Source: Acheta domesticus (lineage: Eukaryota > Arthropoda > Insecta > Orthoptera > Gryllidae). Taken from it: a DNA stretch of 64,000 bases. Each line of letters opens with the position of its first letter. Positions within the stretch are counted from its first letter, which is position 1. Under the pieces are notes generated by a model, which did not search any database, was not told the DNA's origin, and saw only the letters and a program-made list of their open reading frames with translations. This document shows, one piece after another, positions 1-12,825 of this stretch. The stretch covers positions 227,688,636-227,752,635 of the forward strand of contig JAHLJT010000631.1 in assembly GCA_031308135.1 (NCBI GenBank), written 5' to 3'. The translations under genes were made by a program, and so were the position numbers.

Positions 1-32
1 CCCCACGGACAACATCGAGCACGAAATCAACG

Positions 33-490
33 TAGAAGTACATCTGAGAAGTCAGCAGTAAGCTTGCGAACTTAATTTCAAAACCGTATGATACATTAAT
101 GTTGTACAGGTAAAAAAGGTAATCATTTAATTCATGAGCTCTATAGAATTGTACAAAATATTACAACAAATGTCAAATTCTTATTGTTGAAAAGAGAAAA
201 GGCTGATAATTCACAGTAGTTTCCTTCAGTTCAGTAGTTAGTTTTGATCCATAGAACTTAAGGACGTAATTCTGTACGGGATTACACATCCACATGCAGC
301 AGCGGGTAAGATGAGAAATGTTGTGTATCGAACCCACTATTGGATTTTAAACTGATGTTGGTATAATAATATTTCAATAATTTGAGAGAAATCGTGAGAA
401 TAGCAGGACAACGAAAGAAATAATTACACCGTTAATATCAGGAGGAAATGTAGGAATTTTATAAATGACCGCTCGTCCTAATGCAAGTTA
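33..490. repeat. Block alpha, copy 1 (paralogue of 40636-41070)
   Basis: Diverged but collinear copy of the block lying about 1 kb downstream of SPH-A. Shared landmarks in the same order include an AAGCTT-GCGAAC-like stretch, AGAAAAGGCTGATAATTCA, a CATAGAACTT/CACAGAACTT stretch, a GGTAAGA-GATGA stretch and a TTAATATCAG-AG stretch. No open coding frame is conserved between the two copies, so this is probably flanking DNA of a duplicated gene unit or an old interspersed repeat. Confidence 0.6.
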
Positions 491-1089
491 TTAAATGACA
501 ACTAATTAGATATTGAATACATCAGGCGTATCTCAAAAGTCTCTCTAATATTTGACAAAAGATTCAAACGACTGACTAAAGAAAACTAAGCATTCAACTA
601 CTGAAAACTGACAAAAAAATTGGGCAATAATTTTGAATTTTATTTTGTTGCCTTTTATGACGACCGGCTTAATCTTAGCTGTTTTGAAACTATCTGGAAA
701 AGTTCTGATGCTTAACCCTTTGCACTCGTATGGCATGTGTGATATGCCACGCATGAATGAACTCTGCGGTCGGCGGTTACTGAGCACCAAGAGCACAGAA
801 TAGATCTACACAGAAAGGAAAGCTACCCACAATCCGTGCGCCGATATGATGCGCATGATCGCCATAATGGAAGTGTGTAAACTGCTGTACGACCCGGCAT
901 TTGTTGTGTGGTGAACGGTGGTGAATATGTCTTTTATTTACGTTTCACTCGTTTAATTTGGTGCGTGTATAACCAGCAAAAACATACGTAACCCGAGGAG
1001 ACATATGCTTAGTATAGGCAAATATGTATATCGCATACAAGATATTAATAAAAAATATAGGTAAAAAGATAAAGAATTATAAATACATA
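491..1089. other. Unassigned AT-rich DNA
   Basis: No credible exon, RNA gene or element boundary seen. The 83-codon minus-strand open frame at 545-796 has no recognisable motif. Confidence 0.4.
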
Positions 1090-1715
1090 ACTAGTAGTGC
1101 TACAGAATGGCATGGACTTTTTCTTGTTAGTTTTCTATTTTCTTTGGACTTTGATAGTTTATCGGGCTTGCCACATACTCTAGCCAGATTCCATGTATTT
1201 CCGCCCGAAGTACATTTTTTTGAACTTTTTTAAACCTACAACATCACTAGACTTAAAAAAAACTATTTGGAAACTGAAGTACATTTCTTCGGTTTCCAAA
1301 TAGTAGACCCGAAATATTGCTTTAAGAATATTAAAGAAGAGTAAACTCTCGTCCTAAATGACAATTTTCATTAAACAAATTGGAGCCGTTTTTAAGAAAA
1401 TATCGTTTAAGCGTTACCAAAAATACGAAATTGAAGCTCTTTTTCACAGAAACTTTTTTGAGTTTTCGGAAACATCACTTGAAGTCGTTTAAAGCACTTT
1501 AACTTACAAATGTAATAGTGTTTACAAATTGCTGTAAATGTGTGTATTAACGGTGTGAGGAGGTATTTCCAAAAATTACATATGTGTAATTTTTGAACAA
1601 ATAAAATAATACACCAAAATGAATTTTGTGTCATAATCAACAGTGCAATTAGTATTACCCGTTTAAAAAGTTAGAAGAAAAAAATTGGAGCCATTTTTGA
1701 GGAAATGCTTAGGGT
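1090..1715 (+). repeat. R1 repeat, 5' part
   Basis: Begins with the R1 5' signature (CTAGTAGTGCTACAGAATGG at about 1091) and runs through the first two 300-bp modules, stopping after a TTGGAGCCATTTTTGAGG motif. It lacks the GACG/GACA tract and the 3' end. Confidence 0.75.
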
Positions 1716-2305
1716 TCCTTTGCACAGTTTTATGGTGGCTCACTGAAAATCAATGGAGCAGCCCTCTACTTTCCTTTCTGAGTAGTATTTATTCTGTCCT
1801 AAGAGGTTCTACAACTCGTAAGGCATATCTAAGATGACAATGGAAAAAGGCGACACAGCTCGAAGCCGATACTGAGCATTCCCCAGTTTCGTTCTCACAT
1901 TATTGCGTCAACATAGTTTAAAAATAGAATAGTAGCCCGGATTGATTCAACAATGAACTTGATTTTGCATACCAGGAAATTACGTCGGCATTTGTGACAT
2001 GCCTTACGAATTAATTACGGATCTTGGTGTTGCATCTTAGACATGCCCTGTAGTAATTCTGTGGCTATTAGGTAAAACGCATTAACTCCACTTTCAAGTT
2101 ATTCGAGAAAATCAGGTTTTAAATTTGATAATTCTGATTTGGGATACAGAAATAATCCTTCGTTGTGCGATTCGTTTTTCTTGATTATTTTTTTGAATAT
2201 TGGAAAAGCTAATTTTGATCTATATTTGCCCATCACATTCGCCCGCGGTAAACATGTAAACTGACTGGATTGGGTTGGTGTTAATGAGTTTTTCCTGGTA
2301 CACGC

Positions 2306-2640
2306 ATGGAGTTAATTAGTTTTTCCTGTTTCGCTTCACTTTTATCAACCTATTTAAACATTTTTCGATATATGTCGATGTTTTTGACATACATCGATGT
2401 AATTCGATATATCTCCATATATTTCGATATAGTATCTGATATGGTAAGCTGTATTTCTATGTATGCAATTATCTTTCGATATTTATAACGATCTATTAAA
2501 CATATTTCAATATATTTCGATGTAATAAAAGTAAAAAATGTACACATGAGACATATTTTGATACATTCGGCATATGAAAATTAATTTTGATTTGAATTGA
2601 TGTCTTTCAATATATGTCGATGAGTTTGACATACTGTAAG
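2306..2640. repeat. Degenerate TCGATAT-rich repeat tract
   Basis: About 300 bp of irregularly repeated units of the type ATTTCGATATAT and TATGTCGATG on an AT-rich background. The short open frames on both strands here are by-products of the repetition. Confidence 0.5.
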
Positions 2641-3058
2641 TTAAAAATTTGTTAATTTTAATAATTTGACATCTGTAAAGTTCACAATTTTTTCCAACAT
2701 GAAACTCATAAATAGTATTTATGAGTATTTAATAAGTGATTTTGTTCCCTTTCCTGCCTGATTAATTGGTCAATTCGTCAGTTTGTACTTTCCCGCCACA
2801 ATTTAAGTCCAACCCATCATACACTCACCACGGAGGCGCTGATGTCAAGAGCTACACACTGTTGTTTGTTTACAATACCCACATGCAACGAGATAGAAAT
2901 TCAAAGCTCGTTGCTCGAGAAATAATTCAAGCTCGTTGCCCACATGTTTTGAAAGCAATCATAGTGAGAAGATAACACTTTATTTTCTCATCTCGGGCGT
3001 CTAAAAGTAATTGTAGATGATGGAGTTAATAAAACAATAATTTTAATTTTCTTCATAG

Positions 3059-5790
3059 AATTCTTCGCAAGGATTACAAGCGTTCTGCTACCACAGATCA
3101 AAGGTAAGATTGACTATTTTCGCTGTTTGAGTAACTTAACCTAATATTACTTGTATTCCGATATTTTACCTTAGTGGATTAAATTTAATTTCACTTGGAA
3201 TACTTCAATATTGTTTTCACGTGGCATAATTTCATTCAAACAAAACTTTGATTACGCTCATGTAATCTACATCTAACTGATATACTAAATGAGTTGCACT
3301 TAAGAAATAAACAAATGTGACTGTTCCAACCATGTTAATATCATTTTGTATTCAATTTAGGCCATCAAGACAACGTATTAGTTGGGACAAATTATTTCGA
3401 CGCAACGTCTTTCTCTGGGAATGAGGGGGTTACCGCAGATGCTTTATCATGCAGTTTTTCAAATTTATCTACAGGAAGCTTTGATGATTATCAACAACTC
3501 CCTGGTACGTTATGTGCACATAATTTTTATAATAGAAACATATTTTTTATTATAAATTTTACATTCTGATGTGTCATAAATAAACTTTTAACATTAAATC
3601 AAAATAATTTTATCCTATATGCAATGAAACTTGATTTAGTACATTTTTGTAGGGCAAAATATGCAGCAACCAGGCAATGAAAACGCTGTTGGAGACGTTC
3701 TGAATCCACCAAGTAGTTCTAAGAAAATTTCTCAACAGAGTTCCTCACGTATGTATACTGTAGTATTTTTGTATTTGAGTCTTTTAGGACTTTGTTATAT
3801 TATTTCTTACAAACATTTTTAGTCGTCATTTTTAATCAATACGTTTTTACAGGCCAATCACCCCGAAATAGTCGTGCTGCTACCGCTAAATCTCGGAAGA
3901 AAAGGCAACGAAGAAGGAACACCGGCAAATCTTACAGGTCGCAGGCATTTAAACGTGTAGCTTGACGTAACTGCACTAAGCTGCGCAGGTGCAGAATGAA
4001 TTGTGCGTTAAAGGTGACCAGGGGGAGCAACTCAACAACTTCAAGTCATACTGGGCTCAAGGGAACTACGCGAAGCGCAAGACGTTCATGAAAGCATTTA
4101 TCAGTGTGCACCCAAAAACGCGTTACCGAGGAAACGAAGTTAAGCTTCGTAAATGTATCGTTGCGTATCACTTAACTACCGACTCTGTAAGAACTCAGGT
4201 TTGTCGACAATGCTTTCAGTTGACGTTTGATGAAAGTCAAGATTTCGTCACGAACATGGTCAGATTGTTGGAGGATGATGAAACATTAACTGAAGTTGAG
4301 TCCAGGGGTAAAACCACGCCGCCGAACAAGACTCCTAAAGCAAAAGGATGAAGTGCGACGACATATTGCTAAGTTCCCGGCCTATGAGAGTCACTATTTG
4401 CGAGCTCATAGTCCAAAAAGTACTTGCCCTCTAACTTAACTGTTGCCAAGATGTACCAGCTCTATACCGAAGAGGTCCAGGATCCCGTGGGCCATTACAT
4501 TTACCGGCGTGAGTTCAACGCAACTGGGTTGAAATTTCCCCACAGCTTGACACCTGTCACAAGTGCGACACATTTGCATCAAAACTTAAATTCGAAATCG
4601 ACGAAAACACCCGCAACGTCATCAAAGAACAACAGATCGCCCATCACGACGCAGCTGACCAGGCTTACAAGAAGAAAGCGGAGGATAAGCAGGAAGCAAA
4701 GGAACCCAACGGATCTGCTGTCGTTTGTTCGTTTGATCTGCAGCAATGTTTGCCCACCCCAGCTTTGCAGACATCTATAACGTTTTATAAACGAGCACTA
4801 TGGACTTTCAACTTGACCGTCAACAACAACACGTAAGGCAAAACCAAGTGTTATATGTGGCACGAGAGAATCGCGAAGAGGGGAGCGAATGAGATTTCCT
4901 CTTGTCGGTACAACTTTGTACAGGAGTTGGATCCCAATGTGAACCACGTTACTTTTTACTCTGATTCTTGTTTCGGTCAAAACAAAAACAAAATCGTGTC
5001 TGGGATGATGTCCATCGTAGTTGCAAATCATCCTACGTTAGATACGGTTGACCACAAGTTTTTAGAGACAGGACACACCCATATGGAGTGCGAGTCCGAT
5101 CACGCCTTGATCGAACGAGCTAAAATGCGTGAATCTTCTGATATCCATTGCCCCGAAGATTGTTACCAGTTGGTACGGAACAATAAGACAACGAATTTTT
5201 TTGAGGTTAGACAACGAATCCTTTTGAGAAATGGACCGAAGTTCTTTATACAATATCGAGAATTTGTATAAAGGTGAGATGATAATGCGAAAAAAAGATG
5301 TGAATAACGAAAAGTTTCTGATGCAACATGTCAGGTGGTTCCGGTTTACAAAGGAATAGGGAATCGTACTCTTCAAGAACACTCTCTCAGAAGCGGAGCC
5401 TTTTTCGAAATTGGACCTGAGAAGACGACCTGACTTCTTCGTTTCCCAGAGGATCATTTTCAAAAGTATTAGAATGGGATGCTGAAGATTCAGAGAGAGA
5501 CGAAGCAAAACCTTCTAAGTCTTCTACCTTTGCTGCGACCAGAAGTTCACGATTTTTACAATGATTTTTACAATGCCTGCCTGTAACAACCGATCGGACA
5601 TCAGTCTAGATCCACATTTGCAGCTTGCGGAACTCTCCCCTACATGCTCTGAAATCGTCGTAGATTGTCCAGATCAAGATGACAGCGAGATGACGTCAAA
5701 AAGACGGAAACTAAACGAACCTAAACAGGCGGACATACTTCCCCGACGGTCGACAAGAATTTCTTCGAGAGGAAAACCTAATTATACCAA
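3059..5790 (+). pseudogene. Degenerate spliced transposase-like gene (SDxCxGQNKN family)
   Basis: Probable relic of a large eukaryotic transposon-derived protein family; I believe it corresponds to a Pfam domain of unknown function of the DUF7869 type, but this is from memory. GT-AG segments 3059-3103, 3361-3504, 3653-3748 and an exon from 3853 join in compatible phase. The last is very basic (SRKKRQRRR) and hits a TGA near 3964. Homology continues through several frameshifts: NNFKSYWAQGNYAKRKTF near 4035, HIAKFPAYESHY near 4362, NLTVAKMYQLY near 4430, FDLQQCLPTPALQTS near 4730, then the hallmark FYSDSCFGQNKN near 4960 and HKFLETGHTHMECESDHALIE near 5055, and HDFYNDFYN near 5550. The Asp in FDLQ, the Asp in SDSC and the acidic MECESD segment resemble an RNase-H-type DDE/D triad (inference). 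The final open frame (5561-5797) ends in a basic tail. At least four frame breaks make it a pseudogene. No terminal inverted repeats were located. Confidence 0.7.
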
Positions 5791-5799
5791 TGTTTAACG

Positions 5800-6206
5800 T
5801 GATGTTTAACATGAATTTTGTTACAAGCACCATCATTTGATGTAAATTATTAATAATTAATTTTGTAAGAAAAATGTCGATATTTATTACGTCTTTTTTA
5901 ACCTTTTTTTCCTAATTGGATCCATTTTTAATGTATTCGAATTGTTATTTCGTTAATTCGAATTGCTCGCCCTTCAAGGTAAAACTAAAGCGTTTACAGA
6001 ACTCAAAAATTTATTATTTTTGGTCAAAAAGTGACTGACTTAAGTGACTGACAAAGTTCGAAAAATCGTAATTTGTGGTGCATTTTCAGGTGGCTGATGC
6101 AGAGCGTAGTTGCAACAAGAATGCACTGAAATAATGTCAATTAATGTCAAATTGCTGTATTTCAGGTGCATTAGATCAATTTTTAACGTATTCGACTTGT
6201 TAATTT
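5800..6206. other. Unassigned AT-rich DNA with a short direct repeat
   Basis: Two diverged copies of a roughly 40-bp stretch (about 5918-5960 and 6172-6212), each containing ATTTTTAA-GTATTCGA. The second abuts the R1 copy at 6207. No gene seen. Confidence 0.4.
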
Positions 6207-7632
6207 ATTTTTACTTTCCCGTATACGTACGTATACACGGAGTGATATACGTAGTATAGGGGAAGTTACGTAATGCGCGAAATAATGGCCAATTTTCGGC
6301 GGAAAAAAAAATTCATTGCCAGGCCGTGAAAACAGGTAAGTGGATAAAACCAGTTGCTAAATTAAGAAAAAAAAGTCCCTAACACGTGGTGTAGCCAGAA
6401 TCCTTGTTTTGTAAGTCTCTCATACTGAAAAAACAATTGAACGCAAAACGTCCGTCCGTCCGGTGTATGTGATCTGGTTCCACTCGGGGCGCTGCGATTT
6501 TGAGAAACTTTCTTCAAAATTTGGGGGTATTTTACATGAAGCCTCCAAAAATTCTCGAAATTTTCTCCAAATAGGCCCCAATTTTTTTCTTTAAATTTCT
6601 TGTAAGAATATAATTAAGAATACACTTATTACGGTTTAATTTTGAATTTTGTTTCCCTACAACTACAAAATTGAAGATAGAGATATTTCCTCCATATAAA
6701 ATTTGTTCTCCAAAGTGAGTTCTTCCATGAATGTAATTTTTTTAAAATTTGAGTATTTTTCGTGTAATATTGTGTGCTATGTGCAATAAAAAAAACAATC
6801 TAGATTTTCTCAAAAAAGGATCCAAATTTTTTCTTTAAATTTTTGGAATGGATAGTTCTAAATGTACTCTGTGAGATGACATAAACGCCATTTAGCGCTA
6901 TTCTTTTGTCAAAAAAATATAATTCTTTTGACTTGTATTTCACGTCATTAATATTTACATTAGCGGCGATTAGTTCACATTATTATATTTAATACTGTGC
7001 TTCAAATAATGTCAAGTAAAGTGTCTCGAAAATTCAACCGTTTTCTGTGAAAACTAGCTCAAAATTCAGCATTTTCAGAAACGCTCAAACGCCATTTTGT
7101 CATAAATGGCTCCAATTTTTTTCTTCAAACTTTTCTAACGCTTAGTGCTAATTGTACTGTTTAAGGCGATCTAAAATTAATTTTGTTGCGTCCTTTGGTT
7201 TTCAAAAATGTACACAAATGTAATTTTTTTGAAAGATCACTCACATCTTTAATATGCACATTACCAGCAATTTGTAAACACTATTTATTTGCGAGTTAAA
7301 ATGCTTCAAATGACTTCCAATCAAGTTTTTCGAAAACTCAAAAATTTTCTGAGAAAAATAGCTTCAGATTTCGAATTTACAGTTGCGCTTAAGCGCCATT
7401 TTCCTAAAAAGGCTCTAAATTTTTTCAAAGAAAATTGCCATTTAGGACGAGGTTTTACTGTTCTTTAATATTCGAAAATTAATATTTCCGTTCTACCATT
7501 AAGAAACCGAAACATTGAACTTTTTCTTAAATCATGTTCTTAGGGCGGCGATAGATGGCAGCTGGCTCGAGTTTGTGGCAATTGCGAATAGCTAGCCCAG
7601 ACCCAAGGAAGTATAAAACTAATATGGGAAAT
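6207..7632 (-). repeat. R1 repeat, near full length, inverted
   Basis: Read on the minus strand it starts with AACTAGT-less R1 5' sequence near 7632 (CCATATTAGTTTTATACTTC), carries the TTGGAGCC-type module motifs, the short GACGGACGGACG tract near 6450 and ends with CGTATACGGGAAAGTAAAAA at about 6207. The 5'-most 20 bases of the consensus seem missing or diverged. Confidence 0.8.
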
Positions 7633-8474
7633 TATCGTAATTTTAGTGATTTTTATCAATTATTATGTTGATTAGATGAAAGTTTTTCACTGATATTGCT
7701 ATATATAATGAAAGAAAATGAAAAACCATTGCGAAATATGGTGAAAACTCGTACTGAATCTTCAAAGGTTTTGATTGATTGAAAAATTGTTCCGGGCGCA
7801 CGAAGTGCAAAGGTCATTAGTCTCGTAAATGTAATGCATGTTAGTATTGCGGGAGATGGCACTACTATCTTGAAGTTAGAATTTGAATATTATGAGAAAT
7901 AAAAGAAATGTAAAAACTTTTTAATTTCATTTTTGTCCCCATGGGGGGCGATATTTAAAAACTCAAAGATTTTTTTAAAACATTCACAAATAAAAATCTT
8001 TCGAATATCTACATTTTGCATTGAGATGTGGAGGAAAGTATAAAATAATAGCCACCTGCCCCTCTTGGAAGCCAGATTTGTTTTGAGATATTCATGTTTG
8101 TAATATCTTGAAGATAGAACCTTTTGAATATTTATTTTTAAATGAGAAATTATTGAGAAATAAAGGTAATGTGAAAATAAAGTTTTTAATCCTATTTTTG
8201 GCTCCCCTACCCCCATGGCGGGGGAGGGGGGCGAAATGAAAGAAATGTATGCCAGAAACCTTCGCGGGAGCTACTTACCAACTTTCCAATGTTTCATGGC
8301 GATCGAGTTAATGGTGTTAGCGATTAATGAATAAAGGTCAAACAGACATACTGTGCATTGTTTTTACGCATATAGATGCTTGATTCCCAACGCGTGGCGT
8401 GTTACCCTTTTGTTTGAGAAGAGTGTGTACATAATATAATAATCATCGCTGTATATTCCATTCCTAAATGAACT
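7633..8474. other. Unassigned DNA
   Basis: No exon or RNA gene recognised. Two diverged copies of a TTGAGTTTTTAAAT / CCCCATGG-GG stretch occur near 7930-7960 and 8180-8235, suggesting an unidentified local duplication. Confidence 0.35.
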
Positions 8475-9870
8475 AATGTACTGTAGTGACACCACTTTCT
8501 ATCTCGTCTCTCCGTGCTTATTTTCTACCTCTTTCTCTCTGTGTCTACCTCCCTCCGTCACACCGAAGTGGCTGTTAATACGCAACACTCACCGTGCTGA
8601 ATACTCAGATTGACATGAAATTTCACCAGCTTCTTTAGCACCTTTCAAAACCCCTACATACAATTTTTTGCGTGGTACGAAGCATTGCAAGTAGTGTTTT
8701 CTCAACAATTATAATTGAGACCTTTCACGGCCTTACCGCCTGTGGAAGGGCGGAAATCGCTGCGCGCCGCTGCGTTGGTTCCGCGGCCGTTATACTGCGA
8801 TTTTTGTAGGAAGAGCTCTCAAGATAACTCAAATCCCATCTTCGCGATGGAATATGTCACGGCATTTCGTATCATTCACAGTCGTTCCGCTAGATTTCGC
8901 ACGATCGCGACCGTATGAAGCAGTGCTTGCGATCATGCGACTTCTACCGGCAAGACCGGGAAAAGACGCGAAATGCGTTGACATATTCCATCGCGAAGAT
9001 GGGATTTGAGTTATCTTGAGAGCTCTTCCTACAAAAATCGCAGTATACACACCGAGCCGCCACTATCGGCCTGTCGGCAGGGGCTCAGTTGCCTCAGAGG
9101 GCAGGCGGGGTGACGAAAACGGATGGTCACGTTGCAGTTTCAGAAGGACGAGTTGGGCGAGAACACATGCATCAGTAATTCGAATGCAATCATTCATTAC
9201 TGACATTATTTACAGGATTTAAAGATCACAATGTGGTTTAATTAATCAAACAAGACTTATTAAACAATAAATATGTAAATAAATAAATGCACAACAAATC
9301 AGTAAATAAATAAAAAGAAATAATAAACAGATACAATAAATAAAAAAATAATTAAATAAAAATAATAAATAAATTGCACTCACGGGTTACGCACAAAATA
9401 TTCACAATAATATATAACAAAAAATGTTTGTGCGCTTACTAACACTCTTCACAGAACAAGTGTCACTGTGTACATCAAACTAACGAGTCATCAGCAAAGG
9501 CCTTCGCCATCGTTCTTGAACAAACACGTTTGGAAATCTGATGCCGGTTGATAAAAGCCACGTAACGTTCCTGGCGCTGCCGAGGGAACGGCTCGCCCAC
9601 TACAGGAAGCGCAGAGGATACGAAAGGTCCTGATACAAAGTACCTATAAAACACTATTTATTATATTCAACACGAAAAAGTCTGTATGTACGAGTTTTGA
9701 AAGGAGCTAAACAAGCTGGTAAAATTTCATGTCAATCGGAGTATCTCTGTGAGTGATTCGTGAAAGAGTAAAGAGGGAGACCAGAGCGAGACACTTCAGA
9801 AAACGTATTAGTGTGAGTCGTGTAAATTACACCCTATTCGGTGAAAGTGGGTGTCCCAGGGAATTATAAG
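8475..9870. mobile_element. Long inverted-repeat (foldback) element
   Basis: About 62 bp at 8603-8668 (around ATTGACATGAAATTT and CCTTTCAAAAC) recur as a reverse complement at 9680-9742. Farther out, GTGACACC-ACTTTC near 8490 pairs with the complement of GAAAGTGGGTGTCCC near 9845. This makes an element of about 1.4 kb with long imperfect inverted ends. A 253-bp MITE is nested inside. No transposase seen; outer ends are approximate. Confidence 0.55.
8793..9045 (+). mobile_element. Palindromic MITE, 253 bp, copy 1
   Basis: Terminal inverted repeats of about 77 bp, starting TACTGCGATTTTTGTAGGAA, with about two mismatches between arms, flanked on both sides by TA. The central 99 bp is unique. 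The same element in the opposite orientation and of identical length lies at 16602-16854. TA targets suggest a Tc1/mariner-type source, but no transposase is present. Confidence 0.85.
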
Positions 9871-10739
9871 GTGTCTATATACAACTATAAATACAAAATT
9901 ACTCAGAATCTAAAATAAGATGGAGATTTTGAAATATTTCACCACGTTGTTCCCTACAACTGACACTACCTGCTGGAACATTTCCTTTCGCAAAATGTCA
10001 AACACGTTAAGACATAAGGAGGGGTAAAATCATAAATTCATTACTATGCACTTATACACTACGAAGTTTATGAAGCCTACTGAAAAGCCTCGTATTTAGG
10101 TTAGTTGTACCTATTTACCTTCAAATACCTATTTACGATGTGTCAAAGCTTGTACAGTACTTGTAATCAAAAAGTTTCAATAACATATACGTGTAGTGAA
10201 ATGAACATAACTAAATATTAGATGCAATCGCTTTTGATCAATCCAATATTTGATTATTGATGAAAGGATGAAAGTAAACACAAAGTGGATAGAAGTATCT
10301 TTAGATTCTCCTAAAGATATGTTGTATATTACTCTATACAAAATAATCTATACCCTTCTATATTATATGCTGTAGTAAATATCACAGATTATTCCCTTTT
10401 GTAAGAAACTATGTACCCAATACCCCGCAACTATATTACCGCTAAACTGTTTCAAACTCAAAATGGAATCAAGCAAATTCAAATTGACAATTAACACAAA
10501 TTTGTAACAATCAGGATCAAATTGAGACCAAAAAAGTAATGGAGAACAAATGCAATTGAAGTGAGACTTAACACATTAATACTGAGACCAAACAATTACA
10601 AAGTGAGAATCAATTAGGCAATTGTTTTAGTTGATAAGAGAAACAAAAAGAGATGGAATTTGTCGAATTTGTATTGGTGGTTGATTTCGCCTTATATTAA
10701 GAATTAGTGATGTTAACAGTACATACTTTCTCACATTAT
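9871..10739. other. Unassigned AT-rich DNA
   Basis: Nothing recognised on either strand. Confidence 0.4.
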
Positions 10740-11640
10740 TTCTAACTTTTGCAATTTTCAAAAATTCAATGAGTTCAACGAAACGCAGACCTGCGCCATT
10801 CTTTTAAGTCCCATTGTTCCAATCATGGAAAAAATAAAGACAAAATTTGGAATAGTCTTTGACAATATGTTTTTCATAAATTGCCTGAACTTTAAGACGA
10901 AATTACCCAAAACATGCATTTTTTTAAAAAAATGAATTTTTATGTGTTTGGTTTTTGAAAACAGATTTAATTTAATTCAAAAATCTCAACCTTCAGTACT
11001 ATACTTTTGCAATATTACCCTTTGCAATGTTACTTAAGCAATTTTCGAAAATACAGAATGTCAGACAAAATTGGGATCAGCACCACTTTTTTGCCGACAT
11101 TTAATTTCCAACACGACAGCGAATTTTAATAACAAAATTGCTTAAAAATTGTCTATATTTTGCGGAATATTACGCACAAACTACTCATATTTTCAAAAAA
11201 AATTGTACTTGACCTTATTCCAAGACGTCTTTAAAGAACATATTTTGTCAAAGAAGAAAGCTTTTTCTTCAGTATTGTAGTTTCAGGAAAACGCCGAAAA
11301 AAGTTGAACCTTTACAATTTTCGAAAAATCAAGAATTTCAACAAAAATGAGACCTGCGTTATTTTTTATTCGTTCTCTACGCTATTAGTGGATAGTTTAA
11401 TAAAAAAATTGGAGAAAGTTTTGAGAAAATTTTGAAAATGTAATTTAAGTCTCATATAAAGTAACCACAAAAATCAAAATATCCGCTTCAAACTCGCAAG
11501 ACCTTGAGTTTGTTGAGATCACAAGGAAAACATAATTTTTGATAAAATAGTGTGAACGATTTAGGCGTTAGTGTTTACCACGGACAGAGGATAACATGTT
11601 CTGCAGTCAGAATACATGTTTTTTGGGACCTTGATATCAC
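10740..11640 (+). repeat. R1 repeat, 3' half
   Basis: Contains the AATTTTCGAAAAATC and GAGACCTGCG motifs, a TTGGAGAAAGTTTTGAGAAAATTTTGAAAATG module and the GGCGTTAGTGTTTACCACGG segment near 11560. It meets an inverted R1 copy near 11640 and lacks a normal 3' terminus. Confidence 0.65.
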
Positions 11641-12540
11641 AAAAATCGATTCACGACAAAAAATCTGTCTGTCGTTTATATGCAGTGGACGCTAGCGCCC
11701 AAACCGATCACAGGTCTGAAGAATTAATATTTCTCGATGTATTTAAAGGAACTGGAGGTCCTGCAAGATTCAAACTTTTGATTTTGGGGAGTACATGAAC
11801 CCTCAATTACATTTTCAAAATTTTCTCAAAAATGTCTTCAAAGTGTTGTATTAAACTTTCTTCTGGAATAGAGTAAATGACACTTAAAAGAATGTCGCAA
11901 GTCTCATGTTTTTTGAAAATCCTGATATTTCAAAAATTGCAAATATCCAAATGTGTTTCAGCGTCTTTCTTCAACTACAATATTGAAGATAGATTTTTTC
12001 TTAATGAATCTCTTCTTGAAAGACATCTTGAAGTTACCTAATGTGCTATTTCGTCGATGTTCCTAGTTTTCACTTAATTTACCATACAATATAGTCAATT
12101 TTTAAACAATTATTTTTCATAAACAGTTCCAATTTTTCTTGAAGTTTCTTCCTCGTGTGCATCAAAAAAGTGTAAAAATAATTGGAGCTAGTCCTATTTT
12201 TAGCTCGCTCTCTGTATTTTGAAAAGTGCAAAAACTGAAAATACCAAAACTATACATTTTAGGATAGATGTTTTGTCTTATAAGCAATCTGTTCTTAAAA
12301 AATACGACATTTAAAAAGGTGCAAACAATTTTTATAAATTTCGGATTGATGTAAACGCAAATTAAAAGCAAAATCATTTTCTGACAAAAGGCCCCAAATT
12401 TGTTCTTTCAATTTTTCCACAAAACAACCGATTCTTAAAATAACGGATAAAACAACGGATTCTTAAAAGAATGTCGGAAGTTTAATTTTTGTTGAAGATT
12501 GAATTTTGGAAAACGGCAAAAAGTTAGAAATAGTGTGAGA
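11641..12540 (-). repeat. R1 repeat, 3' half, inverted
   Basis: On the minus strand it carries the GGGCGCTAGCGT segment (about 11690), the ATTGAAGATAG complement near 11980 and the module motifs up to about 12500. With the preceding plus-strand copy it forms a roughly 1.8-kb imperfect palindrome centred near 11640. Confidence 0.6.
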
Positions 12541-12825
12541 AAGTATGAGTTGTTGTAGTCCCACTAGTTATTACTTAGAGATTTCCGCATCTGCCGTTAC
12601 CTTTCGAGTCCCAGCGTTCGCGTTGCCACTCTCGACTTATATCCCCACGTACAGAGCGTACATAGCATTACGCAATGTACTCCGGAGCAAAGCAGGGCTT
12701 ATGAATTTAATTAAAGCACGAGGCCCGATAACCAATATCTTGGAACCAGAAAGAAGGCGTCTTTTCGTGTCCCCGATAATTTTAACGCACTTCTATCTTA
12801 AGCACCTAATAAATATTAATAAATT

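Noticed and set aside
5062..5508. 148-codon minus-strand open frame
   Set aside because: It overlaps the plus-strand transposase-like homology (SDxCxGQNKN family) and shows no motif of its own.
8715..9222. Open frames at 8715-9222 and 16638-16964
   Set aside because: They read through the arms of the palindromic MITE and do not represent a transposase.
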